A stretch of DNA of 64,000 nt from Mycolicibacter minnesotensis (GTDB taxonomy: Bacteria; Actinomycetota; Actinomycetes; Mycobacteriales; Mycobacteriaceae), in assembly GCF_010731755.1 (NCBI RefSeq), contig NZ_AP022589.1, forward strand, positions 4,160,048 to 4,224,047, read 5' to 3'. Below, one piece after another: positions 32,587 to 42,293 of this stretch. Both the position numbers and the translations under genes were made by a program. The notes below the pieces were generated by a model. The model ran no database searches. It had not been told where the DNA came from and saw only the letters and a program-made list of their open reading frames with translations. Positions within the stretch are counted from its first letter, which is position 1. The number at the start of each line of letters is the position of its first letter.

Positions 32587-33984
32587 TCAGATTACTTGTA
32601 GCGCTGCCGCGAACATGGCGTCGGTGCCGTGCCGGTGCGGCCACAGCTGCACGTACGGACCATCCCCGAGCATGTCGGCCGGGGCGAACAGCTCTCGGGT
32701 GTCCAACGTGCGCACCGGTTGCCGGCGCAGGGCGTCGGCCACCACACCGACCGTTTCGGACAGATGCGGCGAACAGGTCGCGTAGAGCACCACGCCCCCC
32801 GGCCGGGTCAGCGCGATCGCTGCGGCCAGCAGCTCGCGTTGCAGTTTCGCCAGCACCGGGATGTCGCCGGGTTGCCTGCGCCACCGCGCCTCGGGCCTGC
32901 GGCGCAGCGCACCGAGCCCGGTGCAGGGCACATCGACCAGCACCCGGTCAAAGCCGGGCTGCAGACCTGAGTCGCGGCCGTCAGCTGTCAGGACCTCCAC
33001 GCCCAGGCCGCGGGTGTTGTCGGCGACCATGGCGGCCCGATGCGGCGCCTGCTCGACTGCCGTGACCCGCGCCCCGACCTGTCCGCCGAGGGCGGCCAGC
33101 AGGGCCGTCTTACCGCCAGGCCCGGCGCACAGGTCCAGCCACCGGCCGGTGTCACCCTCGACCGGGGCCAGGGTCAGCGCGCGCGCCACCAGCTGGCTGC
33201 CCTCGTCCTGGACCAGGGCCTGCCGCGTTCGCACGGCGTCGAGCTGGCCGGGGTCGCCACCGGGCAGGTAGACCGCGTAGGGCGAATACCTACCGACGTC
33301 GCCGTCGACCGCCGCGGCCAACTCTGCCGCGGTCAGGGCGCCGGGTCGGGCGGCCAGGTGCACCCGCGGACGCTCGTCGTCCCCGGCCAGCACCGCGTCG
33401 AGTTCACCGGCGGCGGCACCCAAGGCGTCGGCGAACGCCTGCGCAATCCACCGCGGGTGGGCCCGAACGAAGGCGGCATGGCCGATCGGGTCACTGTCGG
33501 CGGTCGGCGCCAGCTCGGCAGTCCAGGAATGTTCGTCGCGGCCACTGATGGTTCGCAGCACCCCGTTGACGAAACCCGCTCGCGCGGAATCGAACTCAAT
33601 GGCGGCTTGATCAACGGTGGTCGACACCGCGGCATGAGGCTCCACCCGGGTGCGTAATAGCTGGTAGCTGCCCAGCCGCAGCAGATCCAGCAACACCGGG
33701 TCGATGGTGTCGGTCGAGCGTTGCGCAGCAGCGCTGATGATCGCGTCGAGCAGCCCGCGGACTCGACAGGTGCCGTACGTCAGTTCGGTAGCGAAAGCGG
33801 CGTCGCGCCCCGTGATCCGGCGTTCGGCCAACAGTGCCGGCAGCGCCAGGTTCGCGTAGGCGTCCCGTTCGGTCACCGCCCGCAGCACGTCGAATGCGGC
33901 CCGGCGCGCCGGATCCAGGGGCTTCCGCTGGGTCTTTCGCGGGCCGGCCTGGCCACGGTGGGGCCGCCTCGTGGGCCCGGTCAT
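32587..33984 (-). CDS. rsmB: 16S rRNA (cytosine-C5) methyltransferase, RsmB/Fmu
   Basis: Methylates 16S rRNA (position 967 in E. coli). The N-terminal NusB-like RNA-binding domain spans about 25-155. The SAM site is [17 protein letters not shown] and the catalytic cysteine lies in [16 protein letters not shown]. 465 residues, overlapping fmt by four bases, as in Rv1407-Rv1406. Confidence 0.95.
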   Translation of the reverse strand: MTGPTRRPHRGQAGPRKTQRKPLDPARRAAFDVLRAVTERDAYANLALPALLAERRITGRDAAFATELTYGTCRVRGLLDAIISAAAQRSTDTIDPVLLDLLRLGSYQLLRTRVEPHAAVSTTVDQAAIEFDSARAGFVNGVLRTISGRDEHSWTAELAPTADSDPIGHAAFVRAHPRWIAQAFADALGAAAGELDAVLAGDDERPRVHLAARPGALTAAELAAAVDGDVGRYSPYAVYLPGGDPGQLDAVRTRQALVQDEGSQLVARALTLAPVEGDTGRWLDLCAGPGGKTALLAALGGQVGARVTAVEQAPHRAAMVADNTRGLGVEVLTADGRDSGLQPGFDRVLVDVPCTGLGALRRRPEARWRRQPGDIPVLAKLQRELLAAAIALTRPGGVVLYATCSPHLSETVGVVADALRRQPVRTLDTRELFAPADMLGDGPYVQLWPHRHGTDAMFAAALQVI

Positions 33985-34922
33985 GACGCCCGCACCTCAG
34001 CGTCGATTCGGGCACCGCGCGCCCAATCGGTGGCGTCCATGAGTTTCTTTCCGGGCGGCTGGATCTGTCCCAATCGCACCGGGTCTGATCCCGTACCAAC
34101 CAAGAGATCGCGCCGCCCGACGTGAATCTGGCCGGGCGCCAGTTCTTTCGGGCCGTCATCTGTGATCTTGGCGACGGTGACCGGACCGATCTTCACTCGC
34201 AGGTCGCCGATAACGGTCCAGGCCCCCGGATTCGGCGTGACAGCTCGGATCCTGCGCTCGACTACCGCGGCCGGCAGATCCCAACGCACCCGGGCATCGT
34301 CCACGCCGATCTTGGGCGCATAACTGACTCCGTCGTGCGGTTGAGGTACTGGATTGAGCGCACCGTCGGCTATGCCGTCGAGAGTCGCGGCTAGCAGTTC
34401 GGCGCCCGAGACGGCCAACCGCGCCAGCAGTTCTCCCGCGGTGTCATCGGCACGGATCGTCTCGGTTGCCACGCCGTAGACCGGCCCGGAGTCCAGTTCC
34501 GGCTCGATCGCAAACGTGGTTGCCCCGGTCACCTGGTCACCGGCGGCGATGGCTGCCTGCACTGGTGCGGCGCCCCGCCAGGCGGGCAACAGCGAGAAGT
34601 GCAGGTTGACCCAGCCGTGCGTCGGTACCGCCAACAGTGCGTCCCGCAGCAGCGCGCCGTAGGCGACCACGGGGCAGCACTCCGGCGCCAGGTCGGCCAG
34701 TGCGGCGACCGATTCCGGCGCATTGGGCTGCGACGGCCGCAGCACCGGAATGTCGTGGTCAAGGGCAAGCCGTGCGACCGGGGACGGCTGTGGACTGCTC
34801 CGCCGCCCCGAGGACGCGTCGGGTCGGGTGAGCACTCCGACCACCTCGTGACGCGGTGAGTCGATCAGCCGTTGCAACGACGGCAACGCGGTGTCCGGGG
34901 TGCCGGCGAAGACAATGCGCAC
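33981..34922 (-). CDS. fmt: Methionyl-tRNA formyltransferase
   Basis: Formylates initiator Met-tRNA. The 313-residue protein starts [16 protein letters not shown]. It has the active-site segments [15 protein letters not shown] (Asn and His) and the aspartate-bearing LDSGPV block, with the C-terminal tRNA-binding barrel from about 205. First gene of fmt-rsmB-rpe-ribD. The 208-bp gap upstream is shared with the divergent methyltransferase. Confidence 0.96.
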   Translation of the reverse strand: MRIVFAGTPDTALPSLQRLIDSPRHEVVGVLTRPDASSGRRSSPQPSPVARLALDHDIPVLRPSQPNAPESVAALADLAPECCPVVAYGALLRDALLAVPTHGWVNLHFSLLPAWRGAAPVQAAIAAGDQVTGATTFAIEPELDSGPVYGVATETIRADDTAGELLARLAVSGAELLAATLDGIADGALNPVPQPHDGVSYAPKIGVDDARVRWDLPAAVVERRIRAVTPNPGAWTVIGDLRVKIGPVTVAKITDDGPKELAPGQIHVGRRDLLVGTGSDPVRLGQIQPPGKKLMDATDWARGARIDAEVRAS

Positions 34923-35030
34923 CGGAACAGTTTAGGGAAGCCGGGGACCGCGATTCGCCAACGCTCACCTACAGCGACCCCACAGAATACTGGCAACTAA
35001 ACACTATTGCGGACTGCAACGATCGACGAC

Positions 35031-35039
35031 TAACACTGG
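35031..35039 (+). promoter_or_regulatory. Motif TAACACTGG, candidate MarR site (copy 1)
   Basis: The nine bases TAACACTGG recur at 36012-36020 in front of the MarR gene. Here they lie 91 bp before the methyltransferase start, in an AT-richer stretch of the fmt/methyltransferase gap. Matching placement before regulator and target suggests a half-operator. Evidence is thin. Confidence 0.3.
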
Positions 35040-35130
35040 AGTCAAGCGGTACAGATCTCATGCGAGCACGACGGGCCGCCCGACAACGGAGTCCACACGC
35101 CACGCTCGCATCCCTGTTCAGGAGGCTCCG

Positions 35131-35952
35131 ATGACTGTCGACTACACCGCGACCGGCGATACCCTGACCTCGCTGCACCGAAACATGTGGGCGATGGGCG
35201 ACTACGCCTTGATGGCCGAGCAAGTGATGGCCCCGATCGGCCCGATCCTGGTCGACGCCAGTGGCATCAGAGCCGGCGACCGGGTCCTCGACGTGGCTGC
35301 CGGGTCCGGCAACATCTCCATTCCGGCCGCCATGACCGGCGCCACCGTCGTCTCCAGCGACCTGACCCCCGAACTCCTGCAGCGGTCGCAGCTGCGCGCC
35401 ATCGAGCACAACGTGCCGATGCAGTGGCACGAGGCCGACGCACAGGCGTTGCCGTTCGCCGACGGCGAGTTCGATGCGGTCCTGTCCGGGATCGGGGTGA
35501 TGTTCGCCCCCGACCACCAGCGGGCCGCCGATGAGCTGATCCGGGTCTGCCGCCCCGGCGGCACCCTCGCCCTGGCGAACTGGACACCCGAGGGGTTCTT
35601 CGGACGGATGCTCACCGCAATCCGGCCGTATCGCCCCACCCAGACGCCGGGCGTGCCCCCGGCGGCATTGTGGGGCCGGGACGACTACGTCGCACACCTC
35701 TTCGGCGACAAGGCCACCATCATCGAAGCCCGACGCTGCATGCTGGTGGTGGACCGGTTCGCCAATGCCCATGAGGCGCACGACTACTTCAAGACCCACT
35801 ACGGTCCGACGATCGACGCCTACCGCACGATCGCCCACAATCGCGCGCTGGTCGCCGCACTGGATGCCGAGCTTCTCGAACTGGCCCAACGACACATGCA
35901 CCACGGCCTCATGGGTTGGCAGTACTTGCTGCTCACCGCCCGGAGAACCTAG
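35131..35952 (+). CDS. SAM-dependent methyltransferase (Rv1405c-like)
   Basis: Class I methyltransferase with motif I VLDVAAGSGNISIPAA (about 53-68), an acidic residue after strand 2 (SSDLTPELL) and the motif II/III segment FDAVLSGIGVMFAPDH. 273 residues, cytoplasmic, substrate unknown. A strong AGGAGG precedes the ATG. In M. tuberculosis Rv1403c and Rv1405c are two such paralogues flanking Rv1404; here a single copy lies upstream of, and codirectional with, the MarR gene. Acid-responsive control through the MarR protein is known for the M. tuberculosis genes and is inferred here. Confidence 0.88.
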   Translation: MTVDYTATGDTLTSLHRNMWAMGDYALMAEQVMAPIGPILVDASGIRAGDRVLDVAAGSGNISIPAAMTGATVVSSDLTPELLQRSQLRAIEHNVPMQWHEADAQALPFADGEFDAVLSGIGVMFAPDHQRAADELIRVCRPGGTLALANWTPEGFFGRMLTAIRPYRPTQTPGVPPAALWGRDDYVAHLFGDKATIIEARRCMLVVDRFANAHEAHDYFKTHYGPTIDAYRTIAHNRALVAALDAELLELAQRHMHHGLMGWQYLLLTARRT

Positions 35953-36011
35953 GCACGCCAGCTGCGTTCGGGGATCCCGCGAATCATGCGCATGGCAACA
36001 GTGGCTCTGTG

Positions 36012-36020
36012 TAACACTGG
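36012..36020 (+). promoter_or_regulatory. Motif TAACACTGG, candidate MarR site (copy 2)
   Basis: Exact copy of the nonamer at 35031, here 54 bp before the marR-like start. With CAGTG at 35999-36003 it forms a loose inverted repeat (CAGTG, 11 bases or so, CACTG). Candidate autoregulatory site. Confidence 0.3.
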
Positions 36021-36074
36021 GTTGCACCAGACCAGCGAAGCCCAGCTGACAAGCCTGAACCGAGGTGACACCGA

Positions 36075-36560
36075 ATGGCCACCGCAGATGTGGCGGCAAC
36101 CGACGAGTCTGTCGATGCGATCACCGATGCACTACTGACCGCTTCGCGGCTCTTAGTGGCCATCTCGGCGCACTCGATAGCCCAGGTGGACGAGAGCATC
36201 ACGATCCCCCAGTTCCGGACATTGGTGATCCTCGCCCGCCACGGTGCGATGAATCTGGCCACCCTGGCGGGCCTGCTCGGCGTCCAGCCTTCGACGACCG
36301 GGCGGATGGTTGACCGACTCGTGGGCACCGGCCTGATCGATCGCCTGCCGCACCCCACGTCGCGGCGTGAACTGGTGGCAGATCTGACCCCACGCGGACG
36401 AGACGTGGTACGCCAAGTCACCGATCAGCGCCGGGCGGCGATCGCCCACATCGTGGAGGCGTTACCCGCGACAGAGCGTCGGGGGCTGGTCAGCGCTCTG
36501 ACCGCATTCACCGTGGCCGGCGGAGAGCCGTCCGGCTACGCCGAAGAGTTCGACATCTAA
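36075..36560 (+). CDS. MarR-family transcriptional regulator (Rv1404-like)
   Basis: A 161-residue winged-helix repressor. The recognition region is MNLATLAGLLGVQPSTTGRMVDRLVGTGLIDR (about 58-92), then the wing HPTSRRELVADLTPRGRDV. Dimerisation helices lie at both ends. The ATG follows GAGGTGACACCGA. The Rv1404 regulator controls its neighbouring methyltransferase genes and responds to acid; the same arrangement is assumed here. Confidence 0.9.
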   Translation: MATADVAATDESVDAITDALLTASRLLVAISAHSIAQVDESITIPQFRTLVILARHGAMNLATLAGLLGVQPSTTGRMVDRLVGTGLIDRLPHPTSRRELVADLTPRGRDVVRQVTDQRRAAIAHIVEALPATERRGLVSALTAFTVAGGEPSGYAEEFDI

Positions 36561-36584
36561 AAGGACGAGCCGGGATCGCCCTCA

Positions 36585-38051
36585 TCACCGATCCTGAATC
36601 ATGTTGCGCCACAGCTCCTGCGCCGTACAAACACACTCAGCGAGCGGCCTCGCGGTGTCGACACGATGCGCGGTGTCCCAGTCGAAGCCGTCAGCCGTCA
36701 AGGCCGCGGCCAGCTGTGGCGTCGCATCGGAATTACCCGGCACCCGGCTTCTGATTCGTTCTGCGGCGACGGCAGCCGGCACAACACAATGGATCTCGGC
36801 GATCAGGGCAAGTCTGTCGGCGGCCAGTCTGCGGGCCTCGGCACGCAGCTTCGCATCGCGCCAGGTACCGTCCAGAATCACTGACTGACCATTGGCCAGG
36901 ACCAGCCCTGCCCGCCGCAGGATCTCGTGGTAGACGGCGGCGACGTTGGCCGCTGTATACAGACCCGAGCCCAGTTCGCCGGGCTCTCCGCTCAGGTACC
37001 CGGATCCGCGCAGCTCCTTTCGAACATCGTCGGTCGAAATCACCACCGCACCCACCTGTTCGGCAAGTCCTCGCGCAAGGGACGACTTTCCGGTTCCGGG
37101 ACCGCCACCGACAAGCACCAGCCGCACCGCCCCGGCCTCAAGATGACTGACGGCGATAGACAGGTGGCGAGCCGCAGCCGCGGCGGCATCCGACTTTCCC
37201 TGGGTCAGCTGCACACAGTCAACTTTGGCCCGCACCGCCGCACGATAGGCGATATAGAAATCCCGCAGCGACGACGGCGCGGTGTCGCGCGAATATTCCG
37301 TGTACCGGCTCAGGAAGTAGTCGCTCAGATCGGTACGGCCGAGGAATTCCAGGTCCATCGCAAGGAAAGCGGCATCGTCGATGCGGTCCAGAAAGCGGAG
37401 CTCATCGTCGAATTCCAGGCAGTCGAGCAGCACCGGCTGATCGTCCACCCAGAAGATGTCATCGGCGAGCAGGTCGGCATGGCCGTCGACAATGCATCCT
37501 TCCTCGATACGCCGGGCGAACAAAGCTGCCCGGCCCGCGAGATAGTCGGCGGTAAGGCGCTCCACCCGCCGCAAGGACTCTGCCGGCACGGCCGTGCCGA
37601 TGTGATGGCGCAAGGTCGGGAAGTTGTCGAAACACCTTCTGCGTATCGCTTCGGGCTTGCCCTGCAGGTTGATCCGCCGGCTGCGATCAGCTCGCTCGTG
37701 GAATTCAGCGAGTACGTCGGCGATCCTGTCGAGCACATGCTCGACGGGTTCGCCACGCGTCACCAGCGACGTAAGCCGATCATCGTGGTGATAGCGCCTC
37801 ATCACGACAACCGGTTCCGGTGCGGAGCGGGAAAGGTCACCGAAGTGGGCGACCCCGATGTAGCTGTCGGGCGCAAGTCGACTGTTGAGCGCGACTTCTC
37901 GCGCGCACGCCTCCTCGCGCTGCTCGACCCTCCGGAAATCGAGGAAGTCGGTCTGCACGGGCTTCTTGGCCTTGTAGGCCCGATCGCCGACCAAAACCAC
38001 CACACCGGAGTGCGTTTCGTGGGCCGCGACATAAGGCACTGAAGACTCCAT
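36585..38051 (-). CDS. APH-like / AAA kinase fusion protein (Rv2004c-like)
   Basis: A 488-residue protein. The N-terminal 290 residues have an aminoglycoside-phosphotransferase-like fold with a catalytic-loop remnant DGHADLLADDIFW (189-201) and LLDCLEFDDELRF. The C-terminal third is a P-loop kinase domain with Walker A GGGPGTGKS (315-323), like chloramphenicol phosphotransferase/gluconokinase-type kinases. This layout matches Rv2004c of the DosR dormancy regulon; substrates are unknown. It follows a universal stress gene by 59 bp on the same strand, as Rv2004c follows Rv2005c. The APH catalytic loop lacks the usual Asn, so only the C-terminal half may be active. Confidence 0.85.
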   Translation of the reverse strand: MESSVPYVAAHETHSGVVVLVGDRAYKAKKPVQTDFLDFRRVEQREEACAREVALNSRLAPDSYIGVAHFGDLSRSAPEPVVVMRRYHHDDRLTSLVTRGEPVEHVLDRIADVLAEFHERADRSRRINLQGKPEAIRRRCFDNFPTLRHHIGTAVPAESLRRVERLTADYLAGRAALFARRIEEGCIVDGHADLLADDIFWVDDQPVLLDCLEFDDELRFLDRIDDAAFLAMDLEFLGRTDLSDYFLSRYTEYSRDTAPSSLRDFYIAYRAAVRAKVDCVQLTQGKSDAAAAAARHLSIAVSHLEAGAVRLVLVGGGPGTGKSSLARGLAEQVGAVVISTDDVRKELRGSGYLSGEPGELGSGLYTAANVAAVYHEILRRAGLVLANGQSVILDGTWRDAKLRAEARRLAADRLALIAEIHCVVPAAVAAERIRSRVPGNSDATPQLAAALTADGFDWDTAHRVDTARPLAECVCTAQELWRNMIQDR

Positions 38052-38110
38052 GCCATCAAGTGTTACTCGGAGTGGGAACTGCGGACAGGGCAGCAGTTCG
38101 CGCGACGTGG

Positions 38111-38992
38111 TCAGCTCGGGTCTGGGCGGACCACGATCACCGGAGTCCTCGCGCCGTGCGCTACCGCGGAACTGACCGAACCCAGGAGTTGACTGGCAAA
38201 CCCACCACGGCCGTGACTGCCGACGATGACAAGCTGCGCGTTATCGGCGGCCTTGAGCAACCAGCGGGCAGGCTGGTCGCAGAGCACCCGCCGCTCGACA
38301 GTCACATCCGGATATTGCTCCTGGTAACCGGCAAGCCGCTCTGCGAGCACCTCGTGCCCCTGCACTTCATAGCTACGCCGGTCCATGTTGAGGATCGGCA
38401 TGACCCCCACATCGCTCCAGGCGTGCAGTGCCACCAGCGACACTCCACGACGGGAGGCCTCGTCAAATGCCAGCGCTGTTGCTCGTTCCGAGACCGGGGA
38501 GCCGTCGATACCCACGACCACCGGCGCATCCTTCGCGCCGGTACGGTCGTTGCCAATCACCGCGATCGGGCCGTAGCCATGGTGAATCAGGCTCGTGCTC
38601 ACCGAGCCCAACAACAGGCGTCCGATAGAGCCGAGGCCAGTCGAGCCGGTGACCGTCATCCAGCTGCCCTTGGTGGCACCAATCAACGTCGAGACCACTT
38701 GTGCGTATGCCATCTCGGCGTGCACCTCGGGCGATCCGGCCTCGCCCCGATTGGACTCGACCACCTCACGTGCCCGAGTGAGGATCCTGGTGGCCTCGTC
38801 GGCCTGCCAGGTCGGCACTCCCTCGTGCATCGGCCCGGGCGGCCATCCGGTCTCCAAGGGTGTCACCACATGCAGCAATGTGATCGGCAGCTGGCGCATG
38901 ATCGCCTCCTGCGTGGCCCATGCCACCGCCGCATCAGCCTGCGCTGAGCCGTCGACCGCGACGACGATTCCCGGTGTTCCGACAGGTGACAT
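38111..38992 (-). CDS. Tandem universal stress protein (Rv2005c-like)
   Basis: Two Usp domains in 293 residues. Both keep the ATP-binding motif G-2x-G-9x-G-S: GSTG then LGSIGRLLL then GS in the first, and GSHG then RGGFASQLL then GS in the second. The start is the ATG at 38992 (MSPVGTPGIVVAVDGS) with GGAGGGC upstream; a longer open frame to 39121 is not conserved. Probably cotranscribed with the APH/AAA gene. Related Usp genes in M. tuberculosis are hypoxia-induced through DosR. Confidence 0.9.
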   Translation of the reverse strand: MSPVGTPGIVVAVDGSAQADAAVAWATQEAIMRQLPITLLHVVTPLETGWPPGPMHEGVPTWQADEATRILTRAREVVESNRGEAGSPEVHAEMAYAQVVSTLIGATKGSWMTVTGSTGLGSIGRLLLGSVSTSLIHHGYGPIAVIGNDRTGAKDAPVVVGIDGSPVSERATALAFDEASRRGVSLVALHAWSDVGVMPILNMDRRSYEVQGHEVLAERLAGYQEQYPDVTVERRVLCDQPARWLLKAADNAQLVIVGSHGRGGFASQLLGSVSSAVAHGARTPVIVVRPDPS

Positions 38993-39129
38993 CTGTACTG
39001 CCCTCCACTCATGTCGACCAGCCAATCGATCAGGCTCGACTGCGACGTTATTGCCCTCTGATGCGATTCGCAGGAGTCGTTGGACCTCAAGTCGAGTGCC
39101 ATTGGCCCCACCGCTGCGCACGGCCGCTG

Positions 39130-39807
39130 CTACGCAGTCTGGCTGGCAAGCAGTTGGCAGACCTGCGCATCGGTGACCTGAGCGAAGTCCCTGTACGAAT
39201 CTCCGACTGCGAGAAACGGGGTAGGTGTCGTCACGCAGACCATGTCGTCGACGGGGCCGGAGAGGGCCCGAAGGGTGGATTCCGGAGCCGCCGGAACGGC
39301 GATGACGATGCTGGACGGCTCGGCGTCCCGCAATGCCTGCACCGCCGCGAGGATGCTGGCACCGGTGGCCAACCCGTCGTCAACGAGGATGACTGTCCGG
39401 CCTGCCACGTCCAGCGGTGGGCGGCCCCTGCGGTAGGCCGACTCCCGACGGCCCAACTCCCGACCCTCGCGTTCGGCGACATCACGCAGCTGTTGCGGCG
39501 TGATTCCCAGGTCACGAACCACATCGTCGTTGACGACGATCCGTCCCCCGCTGTCCAGCGCTCCTATCGCGAGTTCTTCGTGGCCAGGAGCGCCGAGTTT
39601 GCGCACGATAAACGCGTCCAGCGGTACCCGCAACGCCGCCGCGACCTCCCACGCCACGGGAATTCCACCCCGCGCCAAACCGAGCACGATGACGTCGCTG
39701 CGATCGCGATACACGCCGAGCAGACCAGCCAGCACCTGGCCTGCCTCCCTGCGGTCACGAAATCTCCTTCGCGGCGGCCATACTCCGGCCTCGGCCGCGC
39801 CGCTCAT
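39130..39807 (-). CDS. Phosphoribosyltransferase-like protein (Rv0571c/Rv2030c type)
   Basis: A 225-residue type I phosphoribosyltransferase domain with the PRPP motif [13 protein letters not shown] (139-151) and the N-terminal [14 protein letters not shown] loop. It resembles the PRTase domains of the DosR-regulon proteins Rv0571c and Rv2030c; no fused erythromycin-esterase-like domain is present. The substrate is unknown. The ATG has GGAAAG upstream. Its upstream gap contains two DosR-box-like palindromes, 84-120 bp from the start. Ends 137 bp before the Usp gene, which may have its own promoter. Confidence 0.85.
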   Translation of the reverse strand: MSGAAEAGVWPPRRRFRDRREAGQVLAGLLGVYRDRSDVIVLGLARGGIPVAWEVAAALRVPLDAFIVRKLGAPGHEELAIGALDSGGRIVVNDDVVRDLGITPQQLRDVAEREGRELGRRESAYRRGRPPLDVAGRTVILVDDGLATGASILAAVQALRDAEPSSIVIAVPAAPESTLRALSGPVDDMVCVTTPTPFLAVGDSYRDFAQVTDAQVCQLLASQTA

Positions 39808-39887
39808 GGTGCTTTCCGCATGACGCCGTCTCCCTCGAATCGACGACTGATAGCACCTATTGCACCCCGAACTCCGCTATCGCGAAA

Positions 39888-39930
39888 GGGGGGACGAAGT
39901 CCCGAGTTCGGGGGACGATTGTCATTCGAA
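39888..39930. promoter_or_regulatory. Two DosR-box-like palindromes in tandem
   Basis: Box 1 at 39891-39903 is GGGACGAAGTCCC, perfect arms GGGAC/GTCCC but with a 3-base instead of 4-base spacer. Box 2 at 39907-39930 has outer TTCG/CGAA and inner GAC-GATT-GTC, with GGGAC at 39912. The known DosR consensus is GGGAC-4N-GTCCC flanked by TTS/SAA. They precede the minus-strand PRTase gene and could also serve rightward genes. Confidence 0.5.
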
Positions 39931-40359
39931 TACCCACAGCCGGGCTGGCACTTCCTCCTTGTTAGTTACCTGCAAACTCTTGCGACAGAACAAATCCGGT
40001 GGTGCAATAGGCTTATCACTTCAGATACGGCAGCTGCCGAGTCGACAGCCACCGCCCCTTCATTGGAGGCACAGCTCATTTCCCACCGCAGCAAACACCA
40101 CTGACGACATACCTGTTCTCGTGTCTCGCATGCACCGAAGCCGGTCTGGATTGTCGGTGCCTATGAGGCCGCCGTGTGCGTCTCCGAGATATCCCTGGTG
40201 ACCCCATCAGTCAGCGGATACCCCACGCATAGGGCAAGTAGCCCGTAACGACATCACCCGACGCCCGCCCCGCTTTGCCAGCACAGGACTGTCGATTCTG
40301 TTGCGCGGAAGGGCCGCTCCCGGCGGCGAGCGCGGTCCGTACAGAACGGAGACCCGTTC
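39931..40359. other. Non-coding stretch before the DUF732 gene
   Basis: About 430 bases without a convincing gene. It is noticeably more AT-rich than its surroundings around 39950-40150. The open frames have no recognisable protein character and no ribosome binding site. Probably promoter and leader DNA for the DUF732 gene. Confidence 0.5.
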
Positions 40360-41202
40360 ATGAGTATCCCCAGGGCGATCTACCTCGGCACCATGATCAC
40401 CGCGACGCTAGTGGCCACAGCCGCACTGCATCCCATCAGTACCGCCGCGGCAGATCCGAACCAGGATGACCAATTTCTGGCCGTCCTCCACAGCAAGCAG
40501 ATTCCCGCTATCGAGAACCCGCCGACGGTCATTGCCGCGGGCCATACCGTGTGCCGCAAACTCGACAGCGGAATACCGGCCGCCAATATCTTGGACGAGT
40601 TGCGGAACGACGCATACCAGATGGACCCGCTCCTGCATTCCCAACCGGGACGAGTCTCTGAGACCATGAGCCGATTCATCGCAGCGGCGGTCCAGATCTA
40701 TTGTCCCGGAGATGAAAGCAAGATCGTTTCGCTGATGTTCAGCCTCGCTGAGCCAGTCGGCAACTCCCCGCGTCTCTTCACCGTGGCGGGCTACCGGACC
40801 CTGGCCGGCTGGCGCAGCACTTCAGCGGGGTTGTCGCTCGACACCGCGGCGACCGGAGACATCGCCCAACCGCCGCCGGAGCTACCGTCGCCCAAGTCGC
40901 CGAAGGCGAAGATCCCGCATACTCCACGGGTTGTCACGAAACACCCCACGCCACGGCAACCACCTCCGCCTCCGCAGATCGCGCCCCCGTCGGTACAACA
41001 GCTTCCGCCCCCGCCGCAGGCCGAGCCTCCGGCCGGGCGCCCGGAACCGGGCAGCGCCGCCGACGGCAGTGGGCCTGGTGATGGTGGCGGCGAACGCCCC
41101 GGCGGTGGCGACGGCCCGGTAGGGCCCCCACAAGACAACCCGGCAGAGCCATCACCGGTACAACCACGGCCACCGGGAATGATCCAACTCGTTCCGTGGT
41201 GA
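40360..41202 (+). CDS. Exported DUF732 protein with proline-rich tail
   Basis: 280 residues. A signal peptide ends near residue 30 (ISTAAA/DPNQDD). A DUF732 domain follows (about 32-120: DDQFLAVLHSKQIP and a GHTVCRKLDSG cysteine paired with YCPGDE). From about 165 to the end comes a low-complexity Pro/Gly tail (PPPPPQIAPPSVQQLPPPPQ). DUF732 proteins are small exported actinobacterial proteins of unknown function; most lack such a tail, which may span or bind the cell wall. The ATG has GGAG at 11 bases. First of three plus-strand genes leading into the acg-like gene. Confidence 0.85.
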   Translation: MSIPRAIYLGTMITATLVATAALHPISTAAADPNQDDQFLAVLHSKQIPAIENPPTVIAAGHTVCRKLDSGIPAANILDELRNDAYQMDPLLHSQPGRVSETMSRFIAAAVQIYCPGDESKIVSLMFSLAEPVGNSPRLFTVAGYRTLAGWRSTSAGLSLDTAATGDIAQPPPELPSPKSPKAKIPHTPRVVTKHPTPRQPPPPPQIAPPSVQQLPPPPQAEPPAGRPEPGSAADGSGPGDGGGERPGGGDGPVGPPQDNPAEPSPVQPRPPGMIQLVPW

Positions 41203-41211
41203 GTCTCAGCA

Positions 41212-41221
41212 GAGTCCCGAA
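41212..41221 (+). promoter_or_regulatory. DosR half-site-like sequence before the acg-like gene
   Basis: GAGTCCCGAA matches the right half of the DosR consensus (WAGTCCCSAA) except at one position, 80 bp before the acg-like start. The left half is not recognisable. Confidence 0.3.
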
Positions 41222-41301
41222 CCCAAGGAAGTACCAACGGCCCTAACGCCGGACTCGGGATGCGGGGAACCATAGACGGCAGAGGCAGATCGGAGGCCGA
41301 A

Positions 41302-42285
41302 ATGTCCGCCTCGCGCACAACAGTCACGACAATCAGGAATGCGCTGTCGGCCGCTGGACGTGCACCGTCCTTGCACAATATTCAACCGTGGCGCTGGGTC
41401 CTAGACGCTGACGAGCTGCGCCTGTATCTGGACCGCAGCCGGGTGTTGCCGTCCGACCGCGGCGGACGAGAAGCAGTCATCGGCTGCGGAGCTGCGTTGG
41501 ATCACCTGCGAGTGGCGATAGCCGCCGCTGGCATGAACGCCATCATCGAACGGCTGCCCAATCCCAACAACCCCGACCACCTCGCATCGATCCAGTTCAC
41601 TCCGATGAGCTACGTCACCGACGGGCACCGTCTTCGCGCAGAGGCGATCTGGGCACGCCACAGTGACCGGCTGCCGCTGAATCCGCCCTCGAATTGGGCG
41701 GCGTTCGAGCCCGTACTGCGCAGCCGTATCAAGGAATACGAAGTGCAACTCGATGTGCTGCCCGAAAGCGCCCGCGCCCGCTTGGCGCAAGCGTCGCAAC
41801 TCACCGAGTCACTTCGCCTCTACGACTCCGCCTATCATGCCGAATTGCACCGGTGGGCAGTGCCATTCGCATCCTCTGAAGGTATTCCCTATGACGCATT
41901 GACATCGGCTACCGAAACCCAGCGAGTCGATGTCGGCCGCCGGTTTCCGACGCCACACCACGCGGAGCGCAGGGCCCAGATCAGCGAAGACAGGTCGATG
42001 GTCGCGGTGCTGTCCACCACGACCGACACGCGCGTCGATGCCTTGGCGGCCGGCGAGGAGCTCTCGGCGGTATTGCTGGAATGCACCATGGCGGGACTGT
42101 CCACCTGCCCGTTGACACATCTGACCGAGGTTCAGGTCGCGCGGGACATTGTCGAGACTCTGCTCGGAACCGTCACCCTCCCCCAAGTTCTCGTCCGGAT
42201 AGGCACCGCCCCGGTCGCCGAGGACATTGCACCCCGCACCCCGCGCCGGCCGCTCGATGACGTCCTGACCGTTCTGGACGGATAG
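41302..42285 (+). CDS. Acg-like nitroreductase-fold FMN protein (Rv2032/Rv3127/Rv3131 family)
   Basis: About 327 residues from the ATG at 41302, which has GGAGG seven bases upstream. It starts with the family signature AGRAPSLHNIQPWRW and later has AGLSTCPLTHLTEV near the flavin lid and the C-terminal LVRIG. Acg proteins have a nitroreductase fold but bind FMN so that the active site is covered, and have been proposed as flavin stores. In M. tuberculosis all three paralogues belong to the DosR regulon. It precedes a Usp gene by 8 bp. Confidence 0.9.
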   Translation: MSASRTTVTTIRNALSAAGRAPSLHNIQPWRWVLDADELRLYLDRSRVLPSDRGGREAVIGCGAALDHLRVAIAAAGMNAIIERLPNPNNPDHLASIQFTPMSYVTDGHRLRAEAIWARHSDRLPLNPPSNWAAFEPVLRSRIKEYEVQLDVLPESARARLAQASQLTESLRLYDSAYHAELHRWAVPFASSEGIPYDALTSATETQRVDVGRRFPTPHHAERRAQISEDRSMVAVLSTTTDTRVDALAAGEELSAVLLECTMAGLSTCPLTHLTEVQVARDIVETLLGTVTLPQVLVRIGTAPVAEDIAPRTPRRPLDDVLTVLDG

Positions 42286-42293
42286 GACGTCGA

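Noticed and set aside
39001..39129. DosR box before the Usp gene (TTGGACCTCAAGTCGAG)
   Set aside because: Half-sites are five bases apart and poorly matched; not convincing.
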